Positions 8,155 to 15,912 of a stretch of DNA of 64,000 bases are shown here, piece after piece. Under the pieces are notes generated by a model. The model saw only the letters and a list, made by a program, of their open reading frames with translations, had not been told where the DNA came from and did no database searches. The position numbers were made by a program, and so were the translations under genes. Source of the DNA: an uncultured SAR116 cluster alpha proteobacterium (GTDB lineage Bacteria; Pseudomonadota; Alphaproteobacteria; Puniceispirillales; Marisalimonadaceae); contig CACNFD010000002.1 in assembly GCA_902619615.1 (NCBI GenBank), positions 169,596-233,595 on the forward strand, in the 5' to 3' direction. The stretch's first letter is position 1. Each line of letters opens with the position of its first letter.

Positions 8155-9084
8155 TTAGTTAAAACTGTTCATCCAAGTGTCAACTAATCTACGTGCGATT
8201 GAGTCTACTCTAGGTAGCTTGAAACCTCCACTAATGGATGGGTGTTCCAGGGATTTTAACTCATTAATTGAAAACCAGTTAGCATCTTCGATTTCATCAT
8301 AATCAATTGTCATTTGATCGTTTACTGCTTCTGCAAAAAACCCTAGCATAAGTGAAGCGGGGAATGGCCAAGGTTGTGAATTAAAATATCTAATATTCTT
8401 TACCTTTATCCCCACCTCTTCAAAAACCTCTCTTTCAAGTGCTTGTTCAAGACTTTCACCAGGCTCCACAAAACCAGCAAGAGTACTATACATAGAAACA
8501 GGAAATCTGGGTGACCTCCCTAATAGTACTTTGTCTTGAAAAGAAATAAGCGTAATTATCGCGGGATCAGTTCTTGGAAAATGACTTTTACCACATTTGT
8601 CACTAGAACATTTCATAACAAAACCTCCCTCTGTTGAAAAGTTTTGAAAACCGCATGAACCACAAAATTTATGAGTGTTTTGCCAAAAAAACATTCCGTT
8701 AGAAAGAGCTAAAAATGATGCTTCTATATCATCTAGAATAGGACCATATTTTCTCAAATCCTCAATAATGATATTACTTTCTTTTAACCAGTTATCAAAT
8801 TTTTGATTAGGGGAACTCAGATCTACGCCAATGTAATTTAAGGTATTTGCTACGCCTAAAAAAATTGTGTTCCCTATTCCATTTGGAAAAAAATCATGAA
8901 GTTGTATTCTATCAAGGATAACAGGCTTGATGTTATTACTGATTTCTGTAAATAGATTTTTTCCATTATAGAACGGAATAAATTTAGTATCTTTTTCAAC
9001 AATTATTTGATTTAATTTTTTTTCATCATTTCTATAGTTTCCATGACGATTTATTGCAGAGCTAGCATAAAATGGTTGGGTCAT
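8155..9084 (-). CDS. nudC: NAD(+) diphosphatase / NADH pyrophosphatase
   Basis: This is a 309-residue Nudix hydrolase of the NudC type, which cleaves NAD(H) to NMN(H) and AMP and, in some bacteria, removes NAD caps from RNA. The N-terminal domain is followed by a zinc ribbon (CGSCGF and CSSDKCGKS, near residues 141-166), then HFPRTDPAIITL. The Nudix box begins GFVEPGESLEQA and ends REVFEEVG. The NudC hallmark SQPWPFPASLM follows directly and separates this family from other Nudix enzymes. All expected residues are present. It is divergent from the bactofilin gene over an A+T-rich 178-nt spacer. Confidence 0.96.
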   Translation of the reverse strand: MTQPFYASSAINRHGNYRNDEKKLNQIIVEKDTKFIPFYNGKNLFTEISNNIKPVILDRIQLHDFFPNGIGNTIFLGVANTLNYIGVDLSSPNQKFDNWLKESNIIIEDLRKYGPILDDIEASFLALSNGMFFWQNTHKFCGSCGFQNFSTEGGFVMKCSSDKCGKSHFPRTDPAIITLISFQDKVLLGRSPRFPVSMYSTLAGFVEPGESLEQALEREVFEEVGIKVKNIRYFNSQPWPFPASLMLGFFAEAVNDQMTIDYDEIEDANWFSINELKSLEHPSISGGFKLPRVDSIARRLVDTWMNSFN

Positions 9085-9159
9085 GTTTTTTACCTCAGAA
9101 ATTATTTTTTATTATTTATAGAAAATGATTCTCTTTTTTAATAATATTTATTTATTAAG

Positions 9160-9181
9160 TCTAAAAATCTATTCTAAAAAT
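9160..9181. repeat. Direct repeat TCTAAAAAT in the nudC/bactofilin spacer
   Basis: The 9-nt sequence TCTAAAAAT occurs at 9160-9168 and again at 9173-9181, a 13-nt period. It lies in the 178-nt spacer (9085-9262) between divergent nudC and the bactofilin gene. It could be a regulator site for either gene, but the DNA here is so A+T-rich that chance is a serious alternative. Nothing else recognisable was seen in the spacer. Confidence 0.3.
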
Positions 9182-9262
9182 ATATATTTTTCAATTGGTT
9201 ATATTTTTCTATTGCTGACCACCTTAGTAATAGAGATTATATCATAAAAATAAAGGATAATT

Positions 9263-9673
9263 ATGATTAAAATTAGTAGAATTTCTTCGCCACTAAAAGA
9301 TAAAGTTAAAAATTTAGAAACTTGCTCTCAATTAGATGGTGACGGAGTTTTTGAGGGTAAATACAAAACATCGGGATCAATCTTAATAAGAAATAGGTTT
9401 GTTGGTGAACTTTCTGCTGATCAAATAATAGTTGATGAAAAAGGCGTAGTTGAAGGAACACTCAAATCTTCTGAGCTAATTGTAAGTGGAAATGTTAGTG
9501 GTAAGATCAATTCTGATAGTATTGTGATTATGGAAAATGGCGTTATATCGGGCGATATTCTTTATAAACAAATTGCTGTATTTGAAGGCGGTATAATTAA
9601 TGTTGCTGGCATGAAACAAATAGAAAACAAACAAAATAAAGTCGTAGAAATACTTCCTAAAACTGCTGAATAA
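9263..9673 (+). CDS. Bactofilin-family polymer-forming protein
   Basis: This is a 136-residue protein with the bactofilin (DUF583) pattern: a short disordered N-terminus, then repeated beta turns rich in Gly, Val and Ile from about residue 25 to 118 (GVFEGKYKTSGSILIRNRF, GVVEGTLKSSELIVSGNVSG, GVISGDILYKQIAV), and a short charged tail. Bactofilins form right-handed beta-helix filaments that scaffold cell-wall enzymes, stalks or membrane proteins in many bacteria. No membrane segment is present. AAGGA lies about 6 nt before the ATG. It is a single-gene unit: nudC is divergent, and the small gene downstream is convergent with a 5-nt gap. Confidence 0.9.
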   Translation: MIKISRISSPLKDKVKNLETCSQLDGDGVFEGKYKTSGSILIRNRFVGELSADQIIVDEKGVVEGTLKSSELIVSGNVSGKINSDSIVIMENGVISGDILYKQIAVFEGGIINVAGMKQIENKQNKVVEILPKTAE

Positions 9674-9678
9674 AATGA

Positions 9679-9867
9679 TTAAGTTTTTACAATAAATTCT
9701 AATCCAGCCATAGATCCAACATATAAATTAGGCTTTGTTTTTTTGAGTTTAATTATTGTATCTGAAACTTCTATATCTATTCCATTTGGAAAAATTCTAA
9801 TAATTTTACCATTGCTTCTAGTATCGTTATCAGTACAAGTCACTGTTACTTTTTGGTCTAAATGCAT
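9679..9867 (-). CDS. Small conserved-looking protein of unknown function (62 aa)
   Basis: I do not recognise this family with certainty. The 62-residue protein has no signal peptide or membrane segment. It looks like a small beta-barrel: alternating polar and hydrophobic residues (KVTVTCTD, GKIIRIFPNGIDIEV, DTIIKLKKTKP) and a defined end GSMAGLEFIVKT. It reads as a real gene because it fits exactly between the bactofilin stop (5-nt gap) and the DUF2237 gene (16-nt gap), and because its ATG is preceded by a purine-rich AGGGGAT a few bases upstream. A nucleic-acid-binding or Sm/SH3-like fold is possible but unproven. Confidence 0.7.
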   Translation of the reverse strand: MHLDQKVTVTCTDNDTRSNGKIIRIFPNGIDIEVSDTIIKLKKTKPNLYVGSMAGLEFIVKT

Positions 9868-9883
9868 TATTTATCCCCTAACA

Positions 9884-10288
9884 TTATGCAGAATATTTTT
9901 TTAAATCCTCTAGTTTTACTATTGAAATGGTTGCCATATTAGTTGATTTTAAAATTACTTTAGGAGCTTTGCCAGCTTCAAATGCCTCTTGCCATCTTGA
10001 AGCACAAAGACACCAATGATCTCCTTCACTTAAACCTTTAAAATTATATTCAGGTATCGGAGTACTTAAATCATTTCCAACTGATTTTGAAAATGTTAAA
10101 AAAGATTTTGTCATTATACAACAAACAGTATGTAAACCAAAATCATCTGGACCAGTATTACAACAATTATCTCTATAAAATCCAGTTACAATTTCATTTG
10201 CAACATTAGATGTACTACATGATTCAAGATCTCCACCGAGAACGTTAAGTTGTTTGTTGCTTCCACCTTTTTTATAAGAGCCATCCAT
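9884..10288 (-). CDS. DUF2237 family protein
   Basis: This 134-residue protein matches the DUF2237 pattern I know: NVLGGDLESCS, then GFYRDNCCNTGPDDFG, HTVCCIMTKSFL, GNDLSTP and EGDHWCLCASRWQEAFEAG. The family is widespread in proteobacteria, small and soluble, with many conserved Cys, Asp and His residues that could bind a metal or be catalytic. No biochemical function is established that I can name. All conserved blocks are intact. It abuts the plsC-like gene (stop at 10289), so the two are certainly co-transcribed. Confidence 0.9.
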   Translation of the reverse strand: MDGSYKKGGSNKQLNVLGGDLESCSTSNVANEIVTGFYRDNCCNTGPDDFGLHTVCCIMTKSFLTFSKSVGNDLSTPIPEYNFKGLSEGDHWCLCASRWQEAFEAGKAPKVILKSTNMATISIVKLEDLKKYSA

Positions 10289-11026
10289 CTATTTCTCCAA
10301 CTTTATGAGTTTGTTTGAAGCAGTTTCTATAATATTTTCTAATTTAGTCAAAAACTCTTGCTTTGACAATCCTGGCTGAATTTCTGGAAGAATTTTGATA
10401 GTAACTGATTTTGATCTTAGCCTATTAGGATATTTAAAAAAACTATTTTTTGGCCATAGTAATCCTGCATTATGAGCTACAGGAATAACAGGCACTTTTG
10501 CTTGGGAATATAAGAAAAAAACTCCTGGTAGATAGGGTTTTTCTTTTGAAGTGATACCTGGGTTCACTCTTGTTCCTTGGGGAAAAATCATCATAGATCT
10601 ATTTTCTTTAACTGCTTTTTGTGCATTTCTACCCATTTTCCTGAGTGCATTTAAACCCTGCTCCCTTGCTATAGGAATGGCCCCTGCTCTTAAAAAATAC
10701 AACCCAATCACTGGCAAAAAAATTAAAGCTTTTTTTAAAACTATAGATGGCATCGAAAATAGATCAGTACAAAAAACAGTTTCCCAAGCTGATTGATGTT
10801 TAATTGCGTAAATGACAACTCTATTTTTTGAAGGGATTTGTCCTATAATTTTTATTTCAGTACTTAACCACCATTTCATTCCTTTAGTCATTATGGAACA
10901 CCAAATTTTATTTACAAAGATTACCACTTCTCTTGGAAATAGAAGACATGGCAGACAAATAGTTACCAATATACTTGTACCTAAATAGAATTGTATATTA
11001 AATAAAAGAGATCTTAAAAATATCAT
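10289..11026 (-). CDS. plsC: 1-acyl-sn-glycerol-3-phosphate acyltransferase (PlsC family)
   Basis: This is a 245-residue lysophosphatidic acid acyltransferase-like protein, which makes phosphatidic acid at the inner membrane. An N-terminal hydrophobic segment (about residues 5-30) anchors it. The catalytic block is KHQSAWET, an H(X4)E version of the usual H(X4)D. VLKKALIFLPVIGLYFLRAGAIPI is block II, here seen as hydrophobic text with GAIPI. The phosphate-binding block is FPQGTR, where most relatives have FPEGTR. Both variants keep acidic/polar character and probably belong to an alphaproteobacterial subfamily. A related ornithine-lipid acyltransferase (OlsA) role cannot be excluded. It is directly followed by the DUF2237 gene. 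Confidence 0.88.
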   Translation of the reverse strand: MIFLRSLLFNIQFYLGTSILVTICLPCLLFPREVVIFVNKIWCSIMTKGMKWWLSTEIKIIGQIPSKNRVVIYAIKHQSAWETVFCTDLFSMPSIVLKKALIFLPVIGLYFLRAGAIPIAREQGLNALRKMGRNAQKAVKENRSMMIFPQGTRVNPGITSKEKPYLPGVFFLYSQAKVPVIPVAHNAGLLWPKNSFFKYPNRLRSKSVTIKILPEIQPGLSKQEFLTKLENIIETASNKLIKLEK

Positions 11027-11045
11027 CCCCTATTATCCCAGTATT

Positions 11046-11294
11046 CTAAGTTTCATTCTTGTAAATTGTAAAATAATGCATACCTTTTGTTGTGCTTTTA
11101 ATTGAAATTTCATAACCTTCATTTTCTGAAAAATGAGTGAAGTCTATTGGGCTGGCGGGATCATCTGAGATAAAGACAACTTTTTTTCCTCTGACCAAAT
11201 TCTTTAATACTCTTTTTGCCTTTAAAACAGGAAGAGGACATTTTAATCCTGTAAAGTCATGTTCTTCTATCAAAAAAAGCTCCTTAAATCGCAT
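11046..11294 (-). CDS. tusA: TusA/SirA-family sulfur carrier protein
   Basis: This is an 82-residue protein of the TusA (SirA/YedF) family. The signature is DFTGLKCPLPVLKAKRVL, with the conserved CPxP whose Cys carries persulfide sulfur for tRNA thiolation, molybdenum cofactor or other sulfur transfer. The second part (VVFISDDPASPIDFTHF, YEISIKS) is the normal beta-alpha fold. Partners such as TusBCD are not in the window, so the acceptor is unknown. It is 19 nt upstream of plsC on the same strand and divergent from the DjlA-like gene across 85 nt. Confidence 0.93.
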   Translation of the reverse strand: MRFKELFLIEEHDFTGLKCPLPVLKAKRVLKNLVRGKKVVFISDDPASPIDFTHFSENEGYEISIKSTTKGMHYFTIYKNET

Positions 11295-11379
11295 ATATAA
11301 AATAAGTTATACATATTTATTAACCTAATCCAATTTAATTTTCTTGAATGAGATGAATCTTAATTGTAATAGATAGAAT

Positions 11380-12114
11380 ATGACCATTTGGGGTAAAATT
11401 ATTGGGAGTGCAACAGGGTTTGCATTTGGAGGCCCTATAGGAGCACTACTAGGCGGTGTTGCAGGACATGCCATTGATAAGTTTAAAACAAAACAAAAAA
11501 TCCCAGAGAAGCTCGCATTAAAACAAATTGGATTTACCATAGGTGTCATTGTTCTTTCTGCTAAGATGGCCAAAGCTGATGGTAAAGTAACTAAAAGTGA
11601 AATAAAAGCCTTCAAAGAAAAAATAAATGTTCCAGATAATGAAATTAAGAATGTAGCCAGACTTTGGGATCAAGCAAAAAAAACAACTGATGGTTTTGAA
11701 GTTTATGCAAAACAAATATCAAATTTATTAGAAAAAAATTCATCTGTTTTGGAAGAACTTTTAAACTTACTAGTGATTATAGCTGAAGCAGATGGGAAAA
11801 TAACAAAGCTAGAAAAAATATATTTGAAAAACGTAAGTAATATTTTTGGTTTTTCAGACGAAGATTTTGATAGAATTTGTTCTTCAAAACTCAATAAGTT
11901 TACAGATCCGTACCAAACGCTTGGTGTTTTAAAAGATACACCGTTAGAAAAAATTAAAAAAAAGTGGAAAATACTTGCAATGAAACATCATCCTGACAGA
12001 TTAATCTCTCAAGGTATACCTCAAGACCTAATAGAAAAAAATACTTATAGGCTTAAAGAAATAAATAATGCATGGGATTTAATTAAAAATAAAAAGTATG
12101 ATTTAAATGCCTAA
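11380..12114 (+). CDS. djlA: DjlA-like co-chaperone (TerB-like plus J domain)
   Basis: This is a 244-residue protein with three parts. A glycine-rich N-terminal membrane segment (WGKIIGSATGFAFGGPIGA, about residues 3-30) resembles that of DjlA. A TerB-like helical domain (about residues 40-170) contains two acidic repeats, AKADGKVTKSE and AEADGKITKLE. The C-terminal J domain (about 180-240) begins DPYQTLGV and carries the HPD motif in KHHPDRL, needed to stimulate DnaK ATPase. Domain order matches DjlA, which is anchored in the inner membrane with the J domain in the cytoplasm. Its last 8 nt overlap the Uup-like gene, so they are translationally linked. Confidence 0.92.
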   Translation: MTIWGKIIGSATGFAFGGPIGALLGGVAGHAIDKFKTKQKIPEKLALKQIGFTIGVIVLSAKMAKADGKVTKSEIKAFKEKINVPDNEIKNVARLWDQAKKTTDGFEVYAKQISNLLEKNSSVLEELLNLLVIIAEADGKITKLEKIYLKNVSNIFGFSDEDFDRICSSKLNKFTDPYQTLGVLKDTPLEKIKKKWKILAMKHHPDRLISQGIPQDLIEKNTYRLKEINNAWDLIKNKKYDLNA

Positions 12115-13924
12115 AACTTTAGTAACCTTTCAAGACTTTAAAATGTCTCAATCTAATAAAATTCTATTAGACAACATAAATTTCTCAATTCATGAATTTG
12201 ATCGAATTGTTTTAGTAGGAAGAAATGGATGCGGTAAAAGTTCATTATTAACTCTCTTAAAAAATAAATGCGAATATGATGCTGGTTGTATTTGGGTGGC
12301 ACCTAACTTAAAAATAGACTATTTGGAACAAGATCCTCCTGAACCCAACATTAGTAATCTTTTAGAATTTTTGTCTCAAGACAATGAATATCCTAATTTG
12401 TCTAGAACAAAAGAAGTTATTGAAGAATTAAATCTAAAAAATATTATTTTAAAAAATAAATTATCTGGTGGCGAAATTCGTAAAATTTACATTGCGAAAT
12501 TAATTCTCAGTGAAGCTGAATTATTACTATTAGATGAGCCCACTAATCATTTAGATCTACCAACAATAGACTGGTTAGAAAAAAAGCTATTATCTTTGAA
12601 AAAAACTTTAATAATAGTAAGTCATGACCAAGAGTTTTTACAAAAAATTTCTACAAAAACATTTTGGATACATCAAGGCAAGATCTTTACACGAGACTGC
12701 CCTTATGACAACTTTCAAAATTGGACTTATCAAATAATAGAAGTTGAAAAGAATAAATCTCATAAATTAAAACAAAAGATCAAATCTGAAAAAAATTGGG
12801 CTATTAAAGGAATACCCGCAAGAAGAAAAAGAAATATGGGACGATTAAGAGATTTAGAAAAACTTTCTATAAATTATGAAAGTTCAAAAGCAATTGTAAA
12901 AAAACCATTAAACATAATTCTTAATAAAACAAATGAATCTGCATTAAATATTATTGAAACAATAGATTTATCATTTTGTTATGATGCAGAGAATAAAAAT
13001 AAAAATATTTTATCCAATTTAAATTTAAAAATTCGAAGAAATGATCGAATAGGTATCATTGGAGCAAATGGTTCAGGCAAAAGTACTTTAGTTAAAATTT
13101 TACAGGGCATATACCCCCCCCAAACTGGAAAAATTAAATTCGGTGAAAATGTAAATGTTAAGTATTTCGATCAAAACAAAGAAAGTATAAATTTAAATAA
13201 AACACCTTGGAGCACACTTGCTGAAAATGGGGATCATGTAAATTTTATGGGAGATAATATACATGTATTATCTTACTTAAAAAAATTTCTATTTGATGAA
13301 AAGAAATGTTTACAGCGCAACTCAACTTTATCAGGAGGTGAAAAAGTAAGATTATTATTAGCTAAGATATTTACAAATAATCATAATTTCTTAATTTTGG
13401 ATGAACCAACAAATGACCTAGATCTTGATACACTTAATTTATTAACGAAAGTTATAAAAAACTATGACGGTACAGTATTAATAATTAGCCATGATAGGTT
13501 TTTCCTTGATCAAACTGTAGAAAAACTTTTTGCATTTGAAAATAATAATAGAATTTCAAAACATGAAGGAAACTTTTCAAATTATTATGAGAAATTTGGA
13601 TTAGAAAAATTAAAAATAATTAATAATCGAATTAAAAATAATAACTCTAATGCAAAAATGGTTGCTAAAAACGTAAATAAAAAAAGAAAATTAAGTTTTA
13701 AAGATACTTATGATTTGAAAAATTTGCCTATTCAAATTGAGAACCTAGAAAAAGAACTCAAAGAATATGAAACTATTTTAAATAAAAAAGATTTGTATCA
13801 AAATGACAGAAAAACATTTGATAAAGCTGCTATTCAAATAACAAATATTAAGAATAATATTTCTAGAGCTGAAGACAAATGGCTTTCATTACAAATCTTA
13901 AATGATGAAATTAATAAACCGTGA
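12107..13924 (+). CDS. uup: ABC-F family ATPase, Uup-like
   Basis: This is a 605-residue soluble protein with two ABC cassettes and no membrane domain. Cassette 1 has Walker A GRNGCGKSS near residue 38, signature LSGGEIRK, and LLLLDEPTNHLD. Cassette 2 has GANGSGKST near residue 320, signature LSGGEKVR, and LILDEPTNDLD. A Lys-rich linker joins them, and a charged coiled C-terminal domain (about 520-605) is typical of Uup, a ribosome- and branched-DNA-associated ABC-F protein. A second ABC-F protein, EttA, is encoded at 44723-46402. An 8-C run at 13114-13121 lies inside cassette 2; the frame is intact here. It is followed by rnpB. Confidence 0.92.
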   Translation: MPKTLVTFQDFKMSQSNKILLDNINFSIHEFDRIVLVGRNGCGKSSLLTLLKNKCEYDAGCIWVAPNLKIDYLEQDPPEPNISNLLEFLSQDNEYPNLSRTKEVIEELNLKNIILKNKLSGGEIRKIYIAKLILSEAELLLLDEPTNHLDLPTIDWLEKKLLSLKKTLIIVSHDQEFLQKISTKTFWIHQGKIFTRDCPYDNFQNWTYQIIEVEKNKSHKLKQKIKSEKNWAIKGIPARRKRNMGRLRDLEKLSINYESSKAIVKKPLNIILNKTNESALNIIETIDLSFCYDAENKNKNILSNLNLKIRRNDRIGIIGANGSGKSTLVKILQGIYPPQTGKIKFGENVNVKYFDQNKESINLNKTPWSTLAENGDHVNFMGDNIHVLSYLKKFLFDEKKCLQRNSTLSGGEKVRLLLAKIFTNNHNFLILDEPTNDLDLDTLNLLTKVIKNYDGTVLIISHDRFFLDQTVEKLFAFENNNRISKHEGNFSNYYEKFGLEKLKIINNRIKNNNSNAKMVAKNVNKKRKLSFKDTYDLKNLPIQIENLEKELKEYETILNKKDLYQNDRKTFDKAAIQITNIKNNISRAEDKWLSLQILNDEINKP

Positions 13925-13938
13925 AAGTAAAGTTTATA

Positions 13939-13966
13939 TTGACCAAAAATTAATAACTAATATCTT
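13939..13966 (+). promoter_or_regulatory. Predicted sigma70-type promoter of rnpB
   Basis: TTGACC (13939-13944) and TATCTT (13961-13966) are separated by 16 nt. The first base of the RNase P P1 helix is 6 nt after the -10 element, which is the right distance for the 5' end of the mature RNA. The same TTGAC-N16-TATC layout appears before the serC leader. No start site has been mapped. Confidence 0.6.
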
Positions 13967-13971
13967 TCTTA

Positions 13972-14313
13972 TGTCAGAGAGCTATGTAGTTGCTTTTTAA
14001 AGAGGAAAGTCCGGGCTCTATAGGAATAAGGTGCTGGATAACTTCCAGCGGGGGCAACCCCAGGGAAAGTGCCACAGAAAATATACCGCCAGTTTGGTAA
14101 GGGTGAAATGGTGTGGTAAGAGCGCACCGCATTTTTAGAAATAAAAATGGCAAGGCAAACCCCACCTAGAGCAAGACCAAATAGAAGAAACATATTTTGA
14201 ATTTCTACAAAGTTTCTTGGGTAGGTCGCTAGAAAAATTTGGTAACAAATTTTCAAGATTAATAACTACAATCATAATTTTTGATACAAAACCCGGCTTA
14301 TTGCTCTCTGACA
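13972..14313 (+). ncRNA. rnpB: RNase P RNA (bacterial type A)
   Basis: This is the catalytic RNA that trims tRNA 5' leaders, working with RnpA (not in this window). Both ends pair in a perfect 11-bp P1 helix: TGTCAGAGAGC at 13972-13982 with GCTCTCTGACA at 14303-14313. The conserved regions appear in order: GAGGAAAGTCCGGGCTC near 14000, GGGAAAGTGCCACAGAAA near 14063, GGTAAGAGCGCACCGC near 14116, AGGCAAACCCCACC near 14152, GAGCAAGACCAAATAG near 14169, GGGTAGGTCGCT near 14219, and ACAAAACCCGGCTTAT near 14286. Its position just upstream of mraZ is common in alphaproteobacteria. No intrinsic terminator follows. This RNA and the mraZ control region account for the gene-free stretch 13925-14497. Confidence 0.98.
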
Positions 14314-14365
14314 TAATAAATGGATAAAAACATTTGCTTAAAAGACACCATAATAAGCTAAATTT

Positions 14366-14400
14366 TCCCATTGACTACCATAAATTCCCATGCTATCCCA
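14366..14400 (-). promoter_or_regulatory. Predicted MraZ operator: four TGGGA-like boxes, 10-bp period
   Basis: On the + strand, TCCCA occurs at 14366-14370, 14386-14390 and 14396-14400, with TACCA at 14376-14380. Read on the - strand these are four direct repeats TGGGA, TGGGA, TGGTA, TGGGA, each separated by exactly 5 nt. MraZ of E. coli is known to bind TGGGN repeats with 5-nt spacers upstream of its own gene, repressing the dcw cluster. The array ends about 97 nt before the mraZ ATG and overlaps a TTGACT (14371-14376) that could be a -35 element. Autoregulation by MraZ is therefore inferred. Confidence 0.75.
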
Positions 14401-14497
14401 TAAAGTTAATAATTTATTGCTTAGGCATTTGTTAATAGGAATTACAAGTTTGGTCTTTATGCAGTTTTATTATTTTTAATTTAGGATTTTACAATCA

Positions 14498-14947
14498 ATG
14501 TTTTTATCAACTTCACATAATAAGATTGATTTAAAATGTAGAGTATCTATTCCAGCATCATTTAGAGTTAATTTAGAAAAAACTAATGAAACTCTTATTT
14601 TATTTAAAAGTCTTCAATTTAAATGCATAGAAGGCACTACGTCTTCACGTATGCAAACATATATAAATGCTATCGACGAACTAGATGCTTTATCAGACGA
14701 TGCTTTTTTATTAAGGATGATGATGGCAGATTCTTTTGAAATTAAGTTTGATATAAATGGCAGAGTAGTAATTCCTGACATTCTTATGAACTTTGCAGGC
14801 CTTAATAACAAAGCCGTTTTTATGGGTATAGGAGGATCTTTTTATATTTGGTCACCAGCCGAGTATGAAAATCAATATTTAAAATCTCAAAAAATTCTTA
14901 AAGAAAAAGGGCCACCTAAATTGTTTATAAAAAAGAAAATTGAGTAA
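14498..14947 (+). CDS. mraZ: Transcriptional regulator MraZ
   Basis: This is a 149-residue protein with two AbrB/SpoVT-like DNA-binding halves. The first carries DLKCRVSIPASFR (residues 11-23), where the usual DxKGR has Cys instead of Gly. The second carries DINGRVVIPDIL near residue 85, which is canonical. MraZ forms a ring-like oligomer and controls the dcw cluster. It is the first gene of that cluster here and lies downstream of a four-box TGGGA array, its likely operator. The ribosome-binding site is weak. rsmH starts 11 nt after the stop. Confidence 0.95.
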   Translation: MFLSTSHNKIDLKCRVSIPASFRVNLEKTNETLILFKSLQFKCIEGTTSSRMQTYINAIDELDALSDDAFLLRMMMADSFEIKFDINGRVVIPDILMNFAGLNNKAVFMGIGGSFYIWSPAEYENQYLKSQKILKEKGPPKLFIKKKIE

Positions 14948-14958
14948 AAAGTAAGAAG

Positions 14959-15912
14959 ATGATTAATCAAATTCAACATATACCAATTTTACTTGATGAG
15001 GTCATAAATGCTTTATCCTTAACTGAAGATGAAATTTATATTGACGCAACTTTTGGTTTAGGTGGGTATACTAAAGCAATTTTAAGTAAACAAAATTGTA
15101 AAGTTATTGCCATTGACAGAGATCCAGAAACTAAAATTGTGGCAGATAATTTAAAAAAAGTTTTTACAGATAGGCTATACTTTATCAATGGAAAATTTTC
15201 TGAATTAGGAAAGTTTTTAGAAGAGCTAAAAATTTGTAAAGTTGGTGGTGTTGTTTTTGATCTTGGTGTATCGAGCCCTCAACTAGATATAAAAAATAGA
15301 GGCTTTTCTTTTAAACTTGATGGCCCCCTTGATATGAGAATGTCGTCCGAGGGTCCAACAGCTGCGGAATTTTTAGATGTGGTAGAAGAAAATACTCTTG
15401 CAAATATAATCTTTGAATTAGGTGATGAGGTGTTTTCAAAAAGAATAGCAAAAAGTATTATTCACCATAGAACTATAAATAAAATAAAAACAACACATCA
15501 ATTAGCTAGAATTATAAGAGATGCGATTCCAGTAAAGAAAAGAAAAATAGATCCAGCTACAAAAACATTTCAAGCAATTCGTATATATCTAAATGATGAA
15601 ATTAATGAGCTAAAAAAAGGACTAATAGCTGCAGAAAAAGTTTTAAAACCTGGTGGAAGGTTAGCTGTTGTTTCTTTTCATTCAATTGAAGACAGAATAG
15701 TAAAAAAATTTTTCTTAAAGTGCTTAAAAACTAACTCATTATCAAGACATTTGCCAGAAATTCCAAAGAAAGAACCAAGCTTAGAAATCTTAACAAAAAA
15801 ACCTATTTTACCATCTACAAAAGAAATTAACCTTAACAAAAGATCTCGATCGGCCAAATTACGCATTGCAATGAGGACTAATTTTGTTTCTACCTTTGGA
15901 GAAATTGCATGA
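14959..15912 (+). CDS. rsmH: 16S rRNA (cytosine(1402)-N(4))-methyltransferase RsmH
   Basis: This is a 317-residue SAM-dependent methyltransferase that modifies C1402 in the ribosomal decoding centre. The start HIPILLDEVINAL is typical. The SAM site is YIDATFGLGGYTKAIL (GxGG type), followed by VIAIDRDPE. GVVFDLGVSSPQLD, RGFSFKLDGPLDMRMS and FQAIRIYLNDE are family blocks, and RLAVVSFHSIEDRIVK is the C-terminal signature. Length and motifs are complete. Its stop overlaps the ftsL start as ATGA (15909-15912), consistent with translational coupling in the dcw operon. Confidence 0.97.
   Translation: MINQIQHIPILLDEVINALSLTEDEIYIDATFGLGGYTKAILSKQNCKVIAIDRDPETKIVADNLKKVFTDRLYFINGKFSELGKFLEELKICKVGGVVFDLGVSSPQLDIKNRGFSFKLDGPLDMRMSSEGPTAAEFLDVVEENTLANIIFELGDEVFSKRIAKSIIHHRTINKIKTTHQLARIIRDAIPVKKRKIDPATKTFQAIRIYLNDEINELKKGLIAAEKVLKPGGRLAVVSFHSIEDRIVKKFFLKCLKTNSLSRHLPEIPKKEPSLEILTKKPILPSTKEINLNKRSRSAKLRIAMRTNFVSTFGEIA

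Noticed and set aside
9121..9135. GAAAATGATTCTC resembling half of a Fur-type box near nudC
   Set aside because: The palindrome is incomplete and no iron-related gene is adjacent.
13969..14371. Open frames on the - strand of 60-95 codons
   Set aside because: They run antisense through the RNase P RNA gene and the mraZ control region; the conserved RNA explains the sequence.
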